This document shows, one piece after another, positions 38,762-48,512 of a stretch of DNA of 64,000 bases. The position numbers and the translations under genes were made by a program. Within the stretch, counting starts at the first letter, position 1, and the number at the start of each line of letters is the position of its first letter. Origin of the DNA: an uncultured Clostridia bacterium (GTDB lineage: Bacteria; Bacillota; Clostridia; Oscillospirales; Acutalibacteraceae); NCBI GenBank assembly GCA_947598155.1, contig CANQFC010000002.1, positions 337,592 through 401,591 on the forward strand, in the 5' to 3' direction. The notes beneath the pieces were generated by a model, which was not told the origin of the DNA, searched no databases, and saw nothing but the letters and a program-made list of their open reading frames with translations.

Positions 38762-41700
38762 ATCCGTCACCTCCTAAAGCCGCAACCGCGTCTTCAAAGC
38801 TGTAATTTTTCAATTCACGCTGTTTTCCGCCGCTTTCGCGCTTGCATACGGATTTATAATCGCAGAAATCGCACGCATTTTTTATTGGATTTGCGTCAAT
38901 TTCGCCGTTGTAAAGGCTTTTTGCCATATCTTTAATTTCGCCGTCAATATATTCCTTTAGCTTATAAAGGGAACTGAGGGAAATGACATTGCCAGACGCA
39001 CTGCCGTTTTTGCCGAGCTTTGATGGAATAAGCACCCCGCCCGCGCCATGCTCCATTGCGTTGATAACATCGGGGTTATTGAGAACCATTCCTTTCATTT
39101 TGTATTCGTCATTTTCTGCCTTTTTTAATTTTTCGGCGGAAGTATATCTGTCATTCTTAGCGGAGGAAAGACGATTTACCTTTGCAGGAAAATAAAGCAC
39201 TCCGGCAGGCACCGCATTGCCGTACTTTTCCTTTCCGTTCTGCCAAATGGCAAAAAGATAAATCAGCATTTGCATATTTATCCCCTGCAAAACCTCGGAA
39301 AGGCTAAAATCCTTTCCTCCCGTTTTATAGTCAATTACTCTTATATAATTATTTTCACCGTTTTTCCACAAGTCTACCCTGTCGACCTTGCCGACAACGG
39401 TTATTTCGCGGCCGCCGTCCAAATACAGCTTATATGCAGGAATATCGCCGTCAAGATTTATATTCAATTCAAAACTGACGGGAGTAAAATCACAGTTTTT
39501 AAATTCTTCAATCAAACGAAGTACAATTTTTAATGAACGCAGTTTTACAAGCTCTATCGTCCTTTTAAATGAGGCGGTTTTATTGGAAATTCCGCTCATT
39601 TGCTCCTCAATATATGAGTCTATTATTGAATATGTGATTTTTTTTGCCTCATCAAATGAGAGTGAAATGAATTTTTCCTTTGGGTATTCCCGAAGAACCG
39701 TTTCAAGCACATAATGAATAAGCGTACCCGCTTGAGCGGGGTCGACCTCAGCCGTTTTTTTAGGCATTGCTTTAAGCCCGTACCGACAGAAATATTCAAA
39801 CGGGCAGGAGTAATATTTTTCTGTTCTTGAGGCAGTGAGAAACATATTTTTCCCAAACAATTTTTCCGCAATTTCCCTATCTTTAATGCCGAATGTGTTC
39901 TTGCGGATTTTATCTATCATACCGAGCCTGTTTTCACCGCCGTTCTCTTTGAAATATTCATATAAAGACGACGCCAAAACAGAGCCGTTCACGCTTTCGC
40001 CTGCTAGAACGGAAAACGCGGATTTTTCGCTCTCAATTCGGCTCATAACATCAATCTCGGCCGTCTTGCAGTTCGGAATCAAAGCTTTAATTTCGGAAAC
40101 TATTTCAGACGGAAAAAGCGGCTCGCCGTCCGCGCCGAACGCCGAATAAGACGCATACAGCTTTTCGGTCGGCAGCGAAACGGCGCGGTAAGCTATAAAC
40201 AGCTCGCTGACGCTGTTATATTCCATATTGCTTACAAGGTTTACGCTGTTTTCAATAAGCTCCGTGCGCTCTTTATCGGAAAGGAGCACTCCGCCCGAAA
40301 CCGTGCCTGGAAAAACGCCGCTGTTAGCGCCGACAATAAATACAGCCCTTGGAGCGGAAGCGCGAATCCTGTCCGCACTGCCGACTATGACTTCATCTAT
40401 GCCGTTAGGAATAACGCCGACGTCCTTTGCGCTTGCCAAAATGTCAAAAAGCTCCGCAAAGCGCTGAACGGAAACGGTTTTATTTCCGACGGTAAACCAA
40501 AGAGCGTCAAAAATATCCGCCGTTATTTTCCAAACAGTATCCTGTTCTATTGAAAGCTCGCTGTCGCCGCTGTTTTTAAGTGACTCGGCAATTTCTTTCA
40601 AATTTTTATCGACGCCCGTATTTCGCAAAAACGCAAAAACTTCCTTTGAAATGACGGAGCCGTCCGTATCCGTTATTTTATTTTTAAGGCTTAAAATCGG
40701 CGCGGCTATTTTTTTGCGAAGCTCGTTGAGCTTTTCGAGCTTACACTGCGCCTCTTCGTCAAATTCGGCTCCGAAACCCTCGGGATTATCCGTCCAATCG
40801 TTTTTCCACGCGGAGCTTTTTATATTCCACATTAGGATATAATCTTCAATCTCACCGATTTCCTCCGCTGAAAAGCCGTAAAGTCTTGTTTTAAGAAGAG
40901 TTAAAACGCTGTCCGCGGAAAATCCGTTTATTATTATATCAAAAAGCGTGCGTATAAACACGATAAGCGGCTGTGTAAGCACCGGCTGACGGGAATCAAA
41001 AAAGCATTTTATCCCGTATTTTCTGAAAGAATTTGCGAGGTCGTTTTTATATGAATTTTCGGTTCTTTCAATAACGGCAATATCACGGTAACGGTAATTT
41101 TCGGTGCGGACAAGGCGGCGTATTTCGGCGGCTACCGCGTCGCACTCGTCTTTTTTATTTTTGCTTGGGATAAGGCATACTGCGGGCGATTCCCCGCTAA
41201 ATGAGCCCCGCCCGCTTGAAAACAGATTTTTTTCAAGAAAATTAAGTTCTGGGGCTTTATACTCCTCTTTCGGCAAAAGGTTTTCCCTTGGCGCGATTTT
41301 TACTCCCGCCCGATTCGCAATATCGGTCAAAGTTCTGATTTCGTTATAAACGTTTCTGAAAACGTCATACTGGCTGTTGCGGGATTCGCTGTCATAGCAG
41401 AAAGTCACATAAAGCTCGTCGGCAGATTTCATTATTTTTTCGAGAACATCATATTCCTGTGCGGAAAATCCGGAAAATCCGTCTACGGCGACTGTTTTCC
41501 CTTTAAAAAAATCGTCTGTTTCCAAAATATCAGAGAGAATATCAAGGTAATCGGTGTCGTCGCCAAAGCTCTCGCTTACAAGCGAATCATAGCAGGAATA
41601 AATTTGCGACAGCTCCGAAAGTTTTAAGGAAAATGTTTCACGCCTCATTTTTCCTGAAACGTCGCCGAGCTGTTCGGGTGTAATCCTGCACTTTTTAAGC

Positions 41701-42077
41701 TCCTTGCGAAATGAAACAAGTTCCGATATAAGAGCGGGATTTTTAATATATTTTCTGAACGAAACCGTCTTGTCCTGAAGCGACTCCGCCGCAATGCTCA
41801 TAAGTACCGCGCGCACAGAATCATCAACTGTTTTTTGAGGAAGTCTGCCGCATTTTTTTAAAAGCTTTTCTCCAAGCCTTGAAAAGCTCAATACTTCGGC
41901 ATTATTAACTTTACCGTTTCCGAGCAAAGAAAGCATCGCTCTTTCGGTTTCAAATGAAAACTGTTCGGGAACTATTATTATCGCCTTATCGGAACTTTTT
42001 TTTGCAATATCGGCAATAACAGAGCGTACCTTTCGCGTTTTTCCGCTCCCTGTTCTTCCTGTTATAATGCGAAGCAT
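38754..42077 (-). CDS. addB: ATP-dependent nuclease subunit AddB
   Basis: 1107 residues. The only Walker A is at the N terminus, ITGRTGSGKTRKV; helicase motifs are otherwise decayed, as usual in AddB. The nuclease has GTLIHYVLE and IRVIDYKTGGKDF. Four Cys, one in YYSCPFEYF and three in CDFCDYKSVC, should hold the 4Fe-4S cluster. It begins 13 bases after the GH27 gene and overlaps addA. Confidence 0.95.
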   Translation of the reverse strand: MLRIITGRTGSGKTRKVRSVIADIAKKSSDKAIIIVPEQFSFETERAMLSLLGNGKVNNAEVLSFSRLGEKLLKKCGRLPQKTVDDSVRAVLMSIAAESLQDKTVSFRKYIKNPALISELVSFRKELKKCRITPEQLGDVSGKMRRETFSLKLSELSQIYSCYDSLVSESFGDDTDYLDILSDILETDDFFKGKTVAVDGFSGFSAQEYDVLEKIMKSADELYVTFCYDSESRNSQYDVFRNVYNEIRTLTDIANRAGVKIAPRENLLPKEEYKAPELNFLEKNLFSSGRGSFSGESPAVCLIPSKNKKDECDAVAAEIRRLVRTENYRYRDIAVIERTENSYKNDLANSFRKYGIKCFFDSRQPVLTQPLIVFIRTLFDIIINGFSADSVLTLLKTRLYGFSAEEIGEIEDYILMWNIKSSAWKNDWTDNPEGFGAEFDEEAQCKLEKLNELRKKIAAPILSLKNKITDTDGSVISKEVFAFLRNTGVDKNLKEIAESLKNSGDSELSIEQDTVWKITADIFDALWFTVGNKTVSVQRFAELFDILASAKDVGVIPNGIDEVIVGSADRIRASAPRAVFIVGANSGVFPGTVSGGVLLSDKERTELIENSVNLVSNMEYNSVSELFIAYRAVSLPTEKLYASYSAFGADGEPLFPSEIVSEIKALIPNCKTAEIDVMSRIESEKSAFSVLAGESVNGSVLASSLYEYFKENGGENRLGMIDKIRKNTFGIKDREIAEKLFGKNMFLTASRTEKYYSCPFEYFCRYGLKAMPKKTAEVDPAQAGTLIHYVLETVLREYPKEKFISLSFDEAKKITYSIIDSYIEEQMSGISNKTASFKRTIELVKLRSLKIVLRLIEEFKNCDFTPVSFELNINLDGDIPAYKLYLDGGREITVVGKVDRVDLWKNGENNYIRVIDYKTGGKDFSLSEVLQGINMQMLIYLFAIWQNGKEKYGNAVPAGVLYFPAKVNRLSSAKNDRYTSAEKLKKAENDEYKMKGMVLNNPDVINAMEHGAGGVLIPSKLGKNGSASGNVISLSSLYKLKEYIDGEIKDMAKSLYNGEIDANPIKNACDFCDYKSVCKRESGGKQRELKNYSFEDAVAALGGDGCE

Positions 42078-42090
42078 AAGCCGCCTTCTT

Positions 42091-43386
42091 TCAATAAATT
42101 TTATATAGCAGAGAGCCGTGTGCGGCTACTTGAAAACTCATTTCCTTTTCTGTTTTGCAAATGTCCTCCCTTTTCCATAGGTCGCGGAGCGTTTTGCCGG
42201 ATTCAAATCCGAATTTTTCAAAATCAATTTCTGCGGTTTTTGCGCTGTCGTTTATATTGAATATCGCAAAAATAACGTTATTTTCTTCGTCCAGCGCCTT
42301 GCGGATAATAAAATCTTCATCACGGTAAATCTCTTTACCCCCGTGCGACGCCTGATTTACTGCCAGAACCTCGGGATTAGTAATAAGCGACAGCGTAAAT
42401 TCATCATTTTCACGCAATTCGCCTCCGAACATTAAAGGAGAGCGAAAAACGCACCAAAGAGTAATTAAGGTTATCTGTTCGTCCTTTGTGAAATTTGTAT
42501 ATCTGTTTTTTTTGCCGTGGCACTCACCGTTTTTGGAAATTCTGCCCAGAGGCAGCATATCGCAGTCGGGCCAGCATCCTTCGGAAACAACGTCTTCCCA
42601 TAATTTACATTTGTCAAACATTCTCAAAAGCTGCGACCAGTCGTCCCAAAAATCGCCCGTAAGCCTCCACATATTAGCATTTTCGCAAAGATGTTTCGCA
42701 ACGCTTATTTCGGCGGGTCCGGGCGAAAGACTTAAAACAATATCACGCCCTGTTTTGTCAATGGCCTTTCTTATCATTTCAACTTCGTCCTTTGCGGAAT
42801 AAGGATTGTCCCATTTTCTGAATTCGGTAACGCAAATGTCGTCCACCTTGACAAAATCAACGCCCCAAGAGGCATATAGCGAAAAAATCGAATCATAATA
42901 TTCCTGCGCGCCGTCACAACGGGCGTCAACGCCGTACATATCGGTATTCCACGGGCAAACAGAAAAATGATGCGCGATTTGGCGCGCGGTTTTCTCAGAG
43001 CCCAATATTTTTGTGTTTCCGTGAACCGCCTGACGGGGTATTCCCCGCATAATATGTATCCCGAATTTGAGCCCCATAGCGTGAATTTTGTCTGCAATCG
43101 GCTTAAAGCCCGCGCCATTCTTTGAGGACGGAAAACGGTTTTCAGCAGGAATAAGGCGTGAATATTCATCCATACAAAGCTCTGTAAAATTGTTGTAATC
43201 ATTATCTTTAGCTTTCGGCTCATACCACTGAATGTCGCATACAATATACTGCCATCCGAAGTCTTTAAGATTTTTCGCCATATATTCCGCATTGCCCAAA
43301 AGCTGTTCTTCGTTGACGGCGGCGCCGTAGCAGTCCCAACTGTTCCAACCCATAGGAGGCGTTTTTGCTAAATCGTTTTTATTCAT
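42091..43386 (-). CDS. Alpha-galactosidase, glycoside hydrolase family 27
   Basis: 431 residues. The family opening TPPMGWNSWDCYGAAV is near residue 8; the nucleophile is in FVKVDDIC (D182) and the acid is in WPDCDMLPLG. The C-terminal beta-sandwich domain completes it. There is no signal peptide, so it acts inside the cell on imported alpha-galactosides. It lies directly upstream of addBA with a 13-base gap, an unusual operon partner. Confidence 0.93.
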   Translation of the reverse strand: MNKNDLAKTPPMGWNSWDCYGAAVNEEQLLGNAEYMAKNLKDFGWQYIVCDIQWYEPKAKDNDYNNFTELCMDEYSRLIPAENRFPSSKNGAGFKPIADKIHAMGLKFGIHIMRGIPRQAVHGNTKILGSEKTARQIAHHFSVCPWNTDMYGVDARCDGAQEYYDSIFSLYASWGVDFVKVDDICVTEFRKWDNPYSAKDEVEMIRKAIDKTGRDIVLSLSPGPAEISVAKHLCENANMWRLTGDFWDDWSQLLRMFDKCKLWEDVVSEGCWPDCDMLPLGRISKNGECHGKKNRYTNFTKDEQITLITLWCVFRSPLMFGGELRENDEFTLSLITNPEVLAVNQASHGGKEIYRDEDFIIRKALDEENNVIFAIFNINDSAKTAEIDFEKFGFESGKTLRDLWKREDICKTEKEMSFQVAAHGSLLYKIY

Positions 43387-43519
43387 ATCTTTTTACCTTT
43401 CTCAGTTTAAATCAACAAATTGTGACATTTTTATTATGGGAATATATGCAATGTTTTGTTATTTGTTATTTGTTATCTGTCTAAAGGCGGCTATTTTCGC
43501 ACATTTCCATAATCAATTT

Positions 43520-43548
43520 ATTTTAGCATTATCTATATGATTTGTAAA
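43520..43548 (-). promoter_or_regulatory. Promoter upstream of the GH27 gene
   Basis: Minus strand TTTACA (43548-43543), 17 bases, TAAAAT (43525-43520), about 135 bases before the start. The remaining leader (43387-43519) has no clear structure. Confidence 0.5.
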
Positions 43549-43623
43549 CCGCCGAGCGCAAAAAATCACTTGTAAAAACATCCGAAATTCCGCAAAATAT
43601 ATTAAGGATTTTCGCAAAATTTC

Positions 43624-43652
43624 TTGACAAAAAATAAAATGTATGATAAGAT
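43624..43652 (+). promoter_or_regulatory. tRNA-Ser(UGA) promoter
   Basis: TTGACA (43624-43629), 17 bases, TAAGAT (43647-43652), 15 bases before the tRNA. Confidence 0.75.
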
Positions 43653-43667
43653 AATCAAGCCTAATAC

Positions 43668-43756
43668 GGAGAGGTAGCGAAGCGGTCATAACGCGGCGGT
43701 CTTGAAAACCGTTTGAGGTCAAACTCACAAGGGTTCGAATCCCTTCCTCTCCGCCA
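43668..43756 (+). tRNA. tRNA-Ser, anticodon UGA
   Basis: Acceptor GGAGAGG pairs with CCTCTCC; anticodon loop CTTGAAA carries TGA; a long variable arm and GGGTTCGAATCCC T-arm mark a serine tRNA. CCA is encoded. Confidence 0.97.
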
Positions 43757-44289
43757 TATTATTAAGGATATTTTATTATGGGATTTGAACCCGCGAGGGT
43801 CCGAGCGTAAAAAAACAGTTCGGCGAACTGTTTTTAGCGAGGAGCGTGAGGCGGGTACCGAAATCTTAAATTTCGGTCGCCGAACGAAAGGATTTTGCCT
43901 GCAAAATCTGTCGAATCCCTTCCTCTCCGCCATATTTATTAACAATAATTTTATTAAGGGATTTGAACCCGCGAGGGTCCGAGCGTAAAAAAACAGTTCG
44001 GCGAACTGTTTTTAGCGAGGAGCGTGAGGCGGGTACCGAAATTTTAAATTTCGGTCGCCGAACGAAAGGATTTTGCCTGCAAAATCTGTCGAATCCCTTC
44101 CTCTCCACCATATTTATTAACAATAATTTTATTAAGGGATTTGAACCCGTGAGGGTCCGAGCGTAAAAAAACAGTTCGGCGAACTGTTTTTAGCGAGGAG
44201 CGTGAGGCGGGTACCGAAATTTTTAAATTTCGGTCGCCGAACGAAAGGATTTTGCCTGCAAAATCTGTCGAATCCCTTCCTCTCCGCCA
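43757..44289 (+). repeat. Three tandem ~178-bp repeats ending in the tRNA-Ser 3' end
   Basis: Units 43757-43932, 43933-44110 and 44111-44289. Each ends with a copy of the last 22 bases of tRNA-Ser(UGA) including CCA (unit 2 has one G-to-A change). Near its start each unit has GGGATTTGAACCC, which looks like a T-arm read backwards. Inside are three palindromes: ACAGTTCG / CGAACTGT, CCGAAAT / ATTTCGG and GATTTTGC / GCAAAATC. The units differ by only a few bases. Open frames across them are by-products. Confidence 0.9.
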
Positions 44290-44347
44290 TATTTATCGCC
44301 ATATTTATTAACGATTTAAGACATAAAAGCATTAACACGTTACACTT

Positions 44348-44438
44348 GCAGAAGTACTCAAGTTGGTGACGAGGCGCCCCTGCTAAGGGCGTAGGCCGGG
44401 TAACCGGCGCGAGAGTTCGAGTCTCTCCTTCTGCGCCA
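44348..44438 (+). tRNA. tRNA-Ser, anticodon GCU
   Basis: Acceptor GCAGAAG pairs with CTTCTGC; anticodon loop CTGCTAA carries GCT; long variable arm; encoded CCA. It lies 58 bases after the last tandem repeat. Confidence 0.96.
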
Positions 44439-44440
44439 TT

Positions 44441-44476
44441 GCCGTCGCGGACTATGTATCGTTCGCGGCGGCTTTT
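44441..44476 (+). terminator. Intrinsic terminator after the tRNA-Ser genes
   Basis: Stem GCCGTCGCG / CGCGGCGGC followed by TTTTT. Confidence 0.85.
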
Positions 44477-44588
44477 TATAACTTCTCTCTTTATCGCGTC
44501 GCCGCTCACTTTCATTGATTGCGGCGGCTTTTCTTTAATATACTATTAACAGCCCCTCCCCCCGGGGCCTTTATTTAAGGAGAACTTT

Positions 44589-46829
44589 ATGATATTTTCA
44601 AACAAATTTATCTGCGCCGGCAAAAAATACAGTACCTTAATAAAGCGAGTTCCCGCGCCGCTGTTTTTAAAGAAAATCTCTCTTTCGGGAGAAGTTGAGA
44701 AAGCGGAGATTACCGTTTGCGGACTCGGCTTTTATGAGCTGTTCCTTAACGGGGAAAATATTACAAAGGGCAGGCTTTGCCCATATATCAGTAACAGCGA
44801 ACAGGTGATTTTTTATGACAATTATGACATTGCCGAGCTTTTGAAAGAGGAAAACAGCTTTGAATTTCTGCTTGGCAACGGTATGCAAAACGCTTTCGGC
44901 GGATTTATATGGGATTTTGAAAAGACGAAGTTCCGCTCTGCGCCTAAGCTCGCCTTTGCCGTTGAAATCACTTATACCGACGGCAGAAAAGAAATTTACG
45001 AGGCCGACGAGTCGGTAACGGTTGCGCAATCGAATATTTTATCCGATGACCTGCGTTTAGGCGAAATTTACGACGCAAACAAAAACGAGCGTAAATGGAA
45101 AAATGCGGTTTTATCTGAAACGCCCCACGGCAAGGCCGTACTGTCAACTGCCCGTCCGATTACCGTAAGGCAGGAGTTAAAGCCCGTCAATATCTTCCGT
45201 GAGGGCAACGCATATATCTATGATTTCGGTATCAATACATCGGGCGTATGCAGGCTTAGTCTGAACGCCGAAAATGGTCAGACCGTTAAGCTCACATTTG
45301 CCGAAATTCTCCGTGACGGAAAATTCTGCATTGATACCACCACCTTTGACCACAGCAAAAAGCGCTACTATCAGAGCGATACATATATTTGTAAGAAGGG
45401 CTACAACGAGTGGACGCCTGCTTTTACTTACCACGGCTTTCGCTATGTAAGGGCAGAGGGCATAAACGGGGAACAGGCAACGCCCGATTTGCTTACATAT
45501 TTAGTGTTTAATACGGATTTAGAGGAATTGGGCGAATTTTCCTGCGACTGTGAAACGCTCAACGAGTTGCATAAAATGACCTTAAACTCCACTCTTTCAA
45601 ATTTTCACCACTTCCCGACGGATTGTCCGCACAGGGAAAAGAACGGCTGGACGGCAGACGCGGCGCTTTCATCTTCGCATACGCTGTTGTTTTTTAACGC
45701 AGTGGAAAATTATAAGCAATGGCTTATCGGCATATGCAGGGCGCAAAGAGAGGACGGCGCTTTGCCGGGAATTATCCCCACCTGGGGCTGGGGATTCGAC
45801 TGGGGCAACGGGCCTGCTTGGGACAGCGTAATTACCGAACTGCCCTATCAGATATGGCAAAAGCGAAATGACCTGTCTGCTTTTGAGATATGCAGGGAGT
45901 CGGTTCTTAAATACATACAATACCTTGACACAAGAAAAGACAAAAACGGCCTGCTTGCAATAGGGCTTGGCGACTGGTGCGCGCCGGAAAATCCCCGAAA
46001 AGCGCCTTTGATTTTGACCGACAGCATTGAGGCGTTTGATATTGCCAAAAAAGCCTCGGAGATGTTCAGCGCAATAGGCGAAACTGAGAACGCAAAGTAC
46101 TGCAAGGCTTTTGCCGAGCGTATGAGGTCGAATATCCGCGCCCATTTATTTAACAAAGAAACCTGCGTTTTTGAGGGCGAATCTCAAACATCGCAGGCAA
46201 TGGGCATTTATTACGGCATTGTTGACGACAGCGAAAAAAGCAGGGCGTTAGGCGTGCTGATGGATATTATAAAGCTTGACGATTATCACATCTCAACGGG
46301 CGTGCTCGGCGGCAGAGTGCTTTTCCATGTGCTTGCGGAAAACGGTGAGATTGACGCCGCAATGAAAATTTTGACAAACAAAACTCCGCCGTCATACTGT
46401 CAATGGATTGCCGAAGGCAATATGTCGCTGTGTGAGAACTTTGACGAAGATAAAGACGGCCTTGCCTCGCATAATCACCACTTTTGGGGCAACATCAGCG
46501 CATTTTTCACAGAGCAGATTTGCGGCATAAAGGTGTGCGCCGATACCGTCAATATTGAGCCGCATTTTCCGAGCGCTTTAAATTCCGCAAGCGCAAGCTA
46601 TAAAAGCGTATTCGGCGAGGTTTCGGTCTCTTGGGTAAGGGAAAACGATAAGGTGAATTTTAAGCTGAAATACCCGAAAAATGCAAAGGGCGTATTCAAA
46701 TACGGGGATTTTATGTGCGACGCGGCGCAGATAAATAAATCAATACAACTGAACGTATCTAACACAGATTATATTGAAATTCAGAATAATCTTCATCGGG
46801 CGACAAATGATATTCCGCCAACTGAATAA
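44589..46829 (+). CDS. Alpha-L-rhamnosidase, glycoside hydrolase family 78
   Basis: 746 residues; AAGGAGA lies before the ATG. N-terminal beta domains start with ITVCGLGFYELFLNG. The (alpha/alpha)6 domain has TDCPHREKNGWTADAALSS with the catalytic acid region and WGNGPAWDSVITELPYQIW. No signal peptide is seen, so it should act on imported rhamnosides. The last 25 or so residues lie on the antisense of a peptidase remnant, so the natural C terminus may have been replaced. Confidence 0.92.
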   Translation: MIFSNKFICAGKKYSTLIKRVPAPLFLKKISLSGEVEKAEITVCGLGFYELFLNGENITKGRLCPYISNSEQVIFYDNYDIAELLKEENSFEFLLGNGMQNAFGGFIWDFEKTKFRSAPKLAFAVEITYTDGRKEIYEADESVTVAQSNILSDDLRLGEIYDANKNERKWKNAVLSETPHGKAVLSTARPITVRQELKPVNIFREGNAYIYDFGINTSGVCRLSLNAENGQTVKLTFAEILRDGKFCIDTTTFDHSKKRYYQSDTYICKKGYNEWTPAFTYHGFRYVRAEGINGEQATPDLLTYLVFNTDLEELGEFSCDCETLNELHKMTLNSTLSNFHHFPTDCPHREKNGWTADAALSSSHTLLFFNAVENYKQWLIGICRAQREDGALPGIIPTWGWGFDWGNGPAWDSVITELPYQIWQKRNDLSAFEICRESVLKYIQYLDTRKDKNGLLAIGLGDWCAPENPRKAPLILTDSIEAFDIAKKASEMFSAIGETENAKYCKAFAERMRSNIRAHLFNKETCVFEGESQTSQAMGIYYGIVDDSEKSRALGVLMDIIKLDDYHISTGVLGGRVLFHVLAENGEIDAAMKILTNKTPPSYCQWIAEGNMSLCENFDEDKDGLASHNHHFWGNISAFFTEQICGIKVCADTVNIEPHFPSALNSASASYKSVFGEVSVSWVRENDKVNFKLKYPKNAKGVFKYGDFMCDAAQINKSIQLNVSNTDYIEIQNNLHRATNDIPPTE

Positions 46830-46921
46830 CTGCGCCGGCGCTGTATCCCATAGCAATACCATCGTGATTCATCAGGGTGTTGCATAAATCAAATTCTCTG
46901 ATTCTATCTATAGAAACTTGA
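46759..46921 (-). pseudogene. Peptidase S51 (dipeptidase E-like) C-terminal remnant
   Basis: The minus strand encodes IDRIREFDLCNTL, then GIAMGYSAGAVIQLAEYH and a short tail before TAG. GxSAGA is the serine nucleophile motif of the S51 family. No start or N-terminal part is present. It overlaps the last 71 bases of the GH78 gene in antisense. Confidence 0.6.
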
Positions 46922-47029
46922 CCAAAATACCAAGAAGTTATCGTGGACTGCTTTGCTGAATGGTATAATAGTAAAGAACCACGAAAATTCTGTGAAGAAT
47001 ATCTTAGAAAGGCTGGTGTTATTAAATGA
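46922..47029 (+). pseudogene. Unrecognised ORF remnant without a start
   Basis: An open frame after a TGA reads VIVDCFAEWYNSKEPRKF and ends AGVIK at a TGA overlapping the next ATG. It looks like the tail of a lost gene that was coupled to the next one. Confidence 0.3.
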
Positions 47030-47193
47030 AAATGGATACCGTTTATTGGAAATCTAATCCTGAGTGGTACGATTATGACGAAAATGACGAACCATATTTA
47101 ACTGAAAAAGCACCGCCTGAAACACACGAAAGTTTTGAGCGTTGCAAAAAGAAGTTAGAAAAATCAATTAAGGATAATATCCTTTACGATTAA
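47026..47193 (+). CDS. Small acidic hypothetical protein
   Basis: 55 residues, not recognised. It begins MKMDTVYWKSNPEWYDYDEN, is rich in D, E, Y and K, and has a single Cys. It has no membrane segment. Its ATG overlaps the stop of an upstream remnant (ATGA), and a good terminator follows directly after its stop, so it was probably the last gene of a small operon. No promoter is left nearby. Confidence 0.5.
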   Translation: MKMDTVYWKSNPEWYDYDENDEPYLTEKAPPETHESFERCKKKLEKSIKDNILYD

Positions 47194-47219
47194 GCACTTG
47201 CGTTGCAGGTGCTTTTTTC
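47190..47219 (+). terminator. Terminator after the 55-residue ORF
   Basis: Stem AGCACTTGC / GCAGGTGCT with a three-base loop and six T. Confidence 0.8.
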
Positions 47220-47226
47220 ATATCTA

Positions 47227-48512
47227 CTCCGCCCGAGTATAAGGATTACACTACTCTCAAACTTCTCTTAATTCTCTTAATCTTGTTATCAGTTTTACCA
47301 CCTTATGAAATTACACTACTCTCAAACACCTCTCCGTCTAAATGCCGTGCATACACGTTTTACCACCTTATGAAATTACACTACTCTCAAACTGATTTGT
47401 ATTCTCAAAAACAGATACTTAAGTTTTACCACCTTATGAAATTACACTACTCTCAAACACCTCTCCGTCTAAATGCCGTGCATACACGTTTTACCACCTT
47501 ATGAAATTACACTACTCTCAAACTAGCGAGTTTTCAGAAACGGTGCGCAATATTGTTTTACCACCTTATGAAATTACACTACTCTCAAACCCAAGACCGG
47601 CCAGCAAATTCACAAGCATTGTTTTACCACCTTATGAAATTACACTACTCTCAAACTGGTACTATGGTCGAAAAGCTTTCTTATTCGTTTTACCACCTTA
47701 TGAAATTACACTACTCTCAAACCTCATTGAGGATTTACATCTTGAATGGGCTGTTTTACCACCTTATGAAATTACACTACTCTCAAACGCTGTCTGCATT
47801 ATAAAAAATCTATCATTTGTTTTACCACCTTATGAAATTACACTACTCTCAAACGGCGTCAATAGTAAGCTCATCGAGAATTATGTTTTACCACCTTATG
47901 AAATTACACTACTCTCAAACCGATATTTTTGCCATTTGGATAATCCCGAAGTTTTACCACCTTATGAAATTACACTACTCTCAAACGAAGGTTTCATATA
48001 TCATCGTCATTATTTGTTTTACCACCTTATGAAATTACACTACTCTCAAACCAAGAGGTTCTCTATCAATTTCTTTCATTCGTTTTACCACCTTATGAAA
48101 TTACACTACTCTCAAACTTCGCTACCACTGCTGTTACCGTTGCTGTTGTTTTACCACCTTATGAAATTACACTACTCTCAAACTATATAAAGCTATCCCA
48201 CGTGTCAATTTGGTTTTACCACCTTATGAAATTACACTACTCTCAAACCGGGAGCGACTGCTCCTGTAAATAGAATTTGTTTTACCACCTTATGAAATTA
48301 CACTACTCTCAAACATTACCAAAAAAGAAATTGATGAAAAATTAGTTTTACCACCTTATGAAATTACACTACTCTCAAACCATTACCGGAGTTTCTGTCA
48401 GTACCCTGCCGTTTTACCACCTTATGAAATTACACTACTCTCAAACGCCCTCTTTAAGTGATTTGTCAAACAAAAAGTTTTACCACCTTATGAAATTACA
48501 CTACTCTCAAAC
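47227..48512 (-). CRISPR. Type II-A CRISPR array
   Basis: Nineteen 36-base repeats from 47292 to 48512, with spacers of 29-31 bases, plus one degenerate repeat at 47227-47262 in which only the last 18 bases match. The minus-strand repeat begins GTTTGAGAGTAGTG and ends GGTGGTAAAAC. The degenerate unit at the left and the leader at the right show transcription leftward, the same way as cas9. The spacers at 47328-47356 and 47459-47487 are identical. Confidence 0.99.

Noticed and set aside
43661..44515. Open frames of 67-127 codons on both strands across the tRNA-Ser tail repeats
   Set aside because: They repeat the same peptide because of the tandem DNA units, cross tRNA genes and have no ribosome sites.
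47283..48190. Long open frames through the CRISPR array repeating VLPPYEITLLSN or FYHLMKLHYSQT
   Set aside because: They are translations of the 36-base CRISPR repeat with changing spacers, not proteins.
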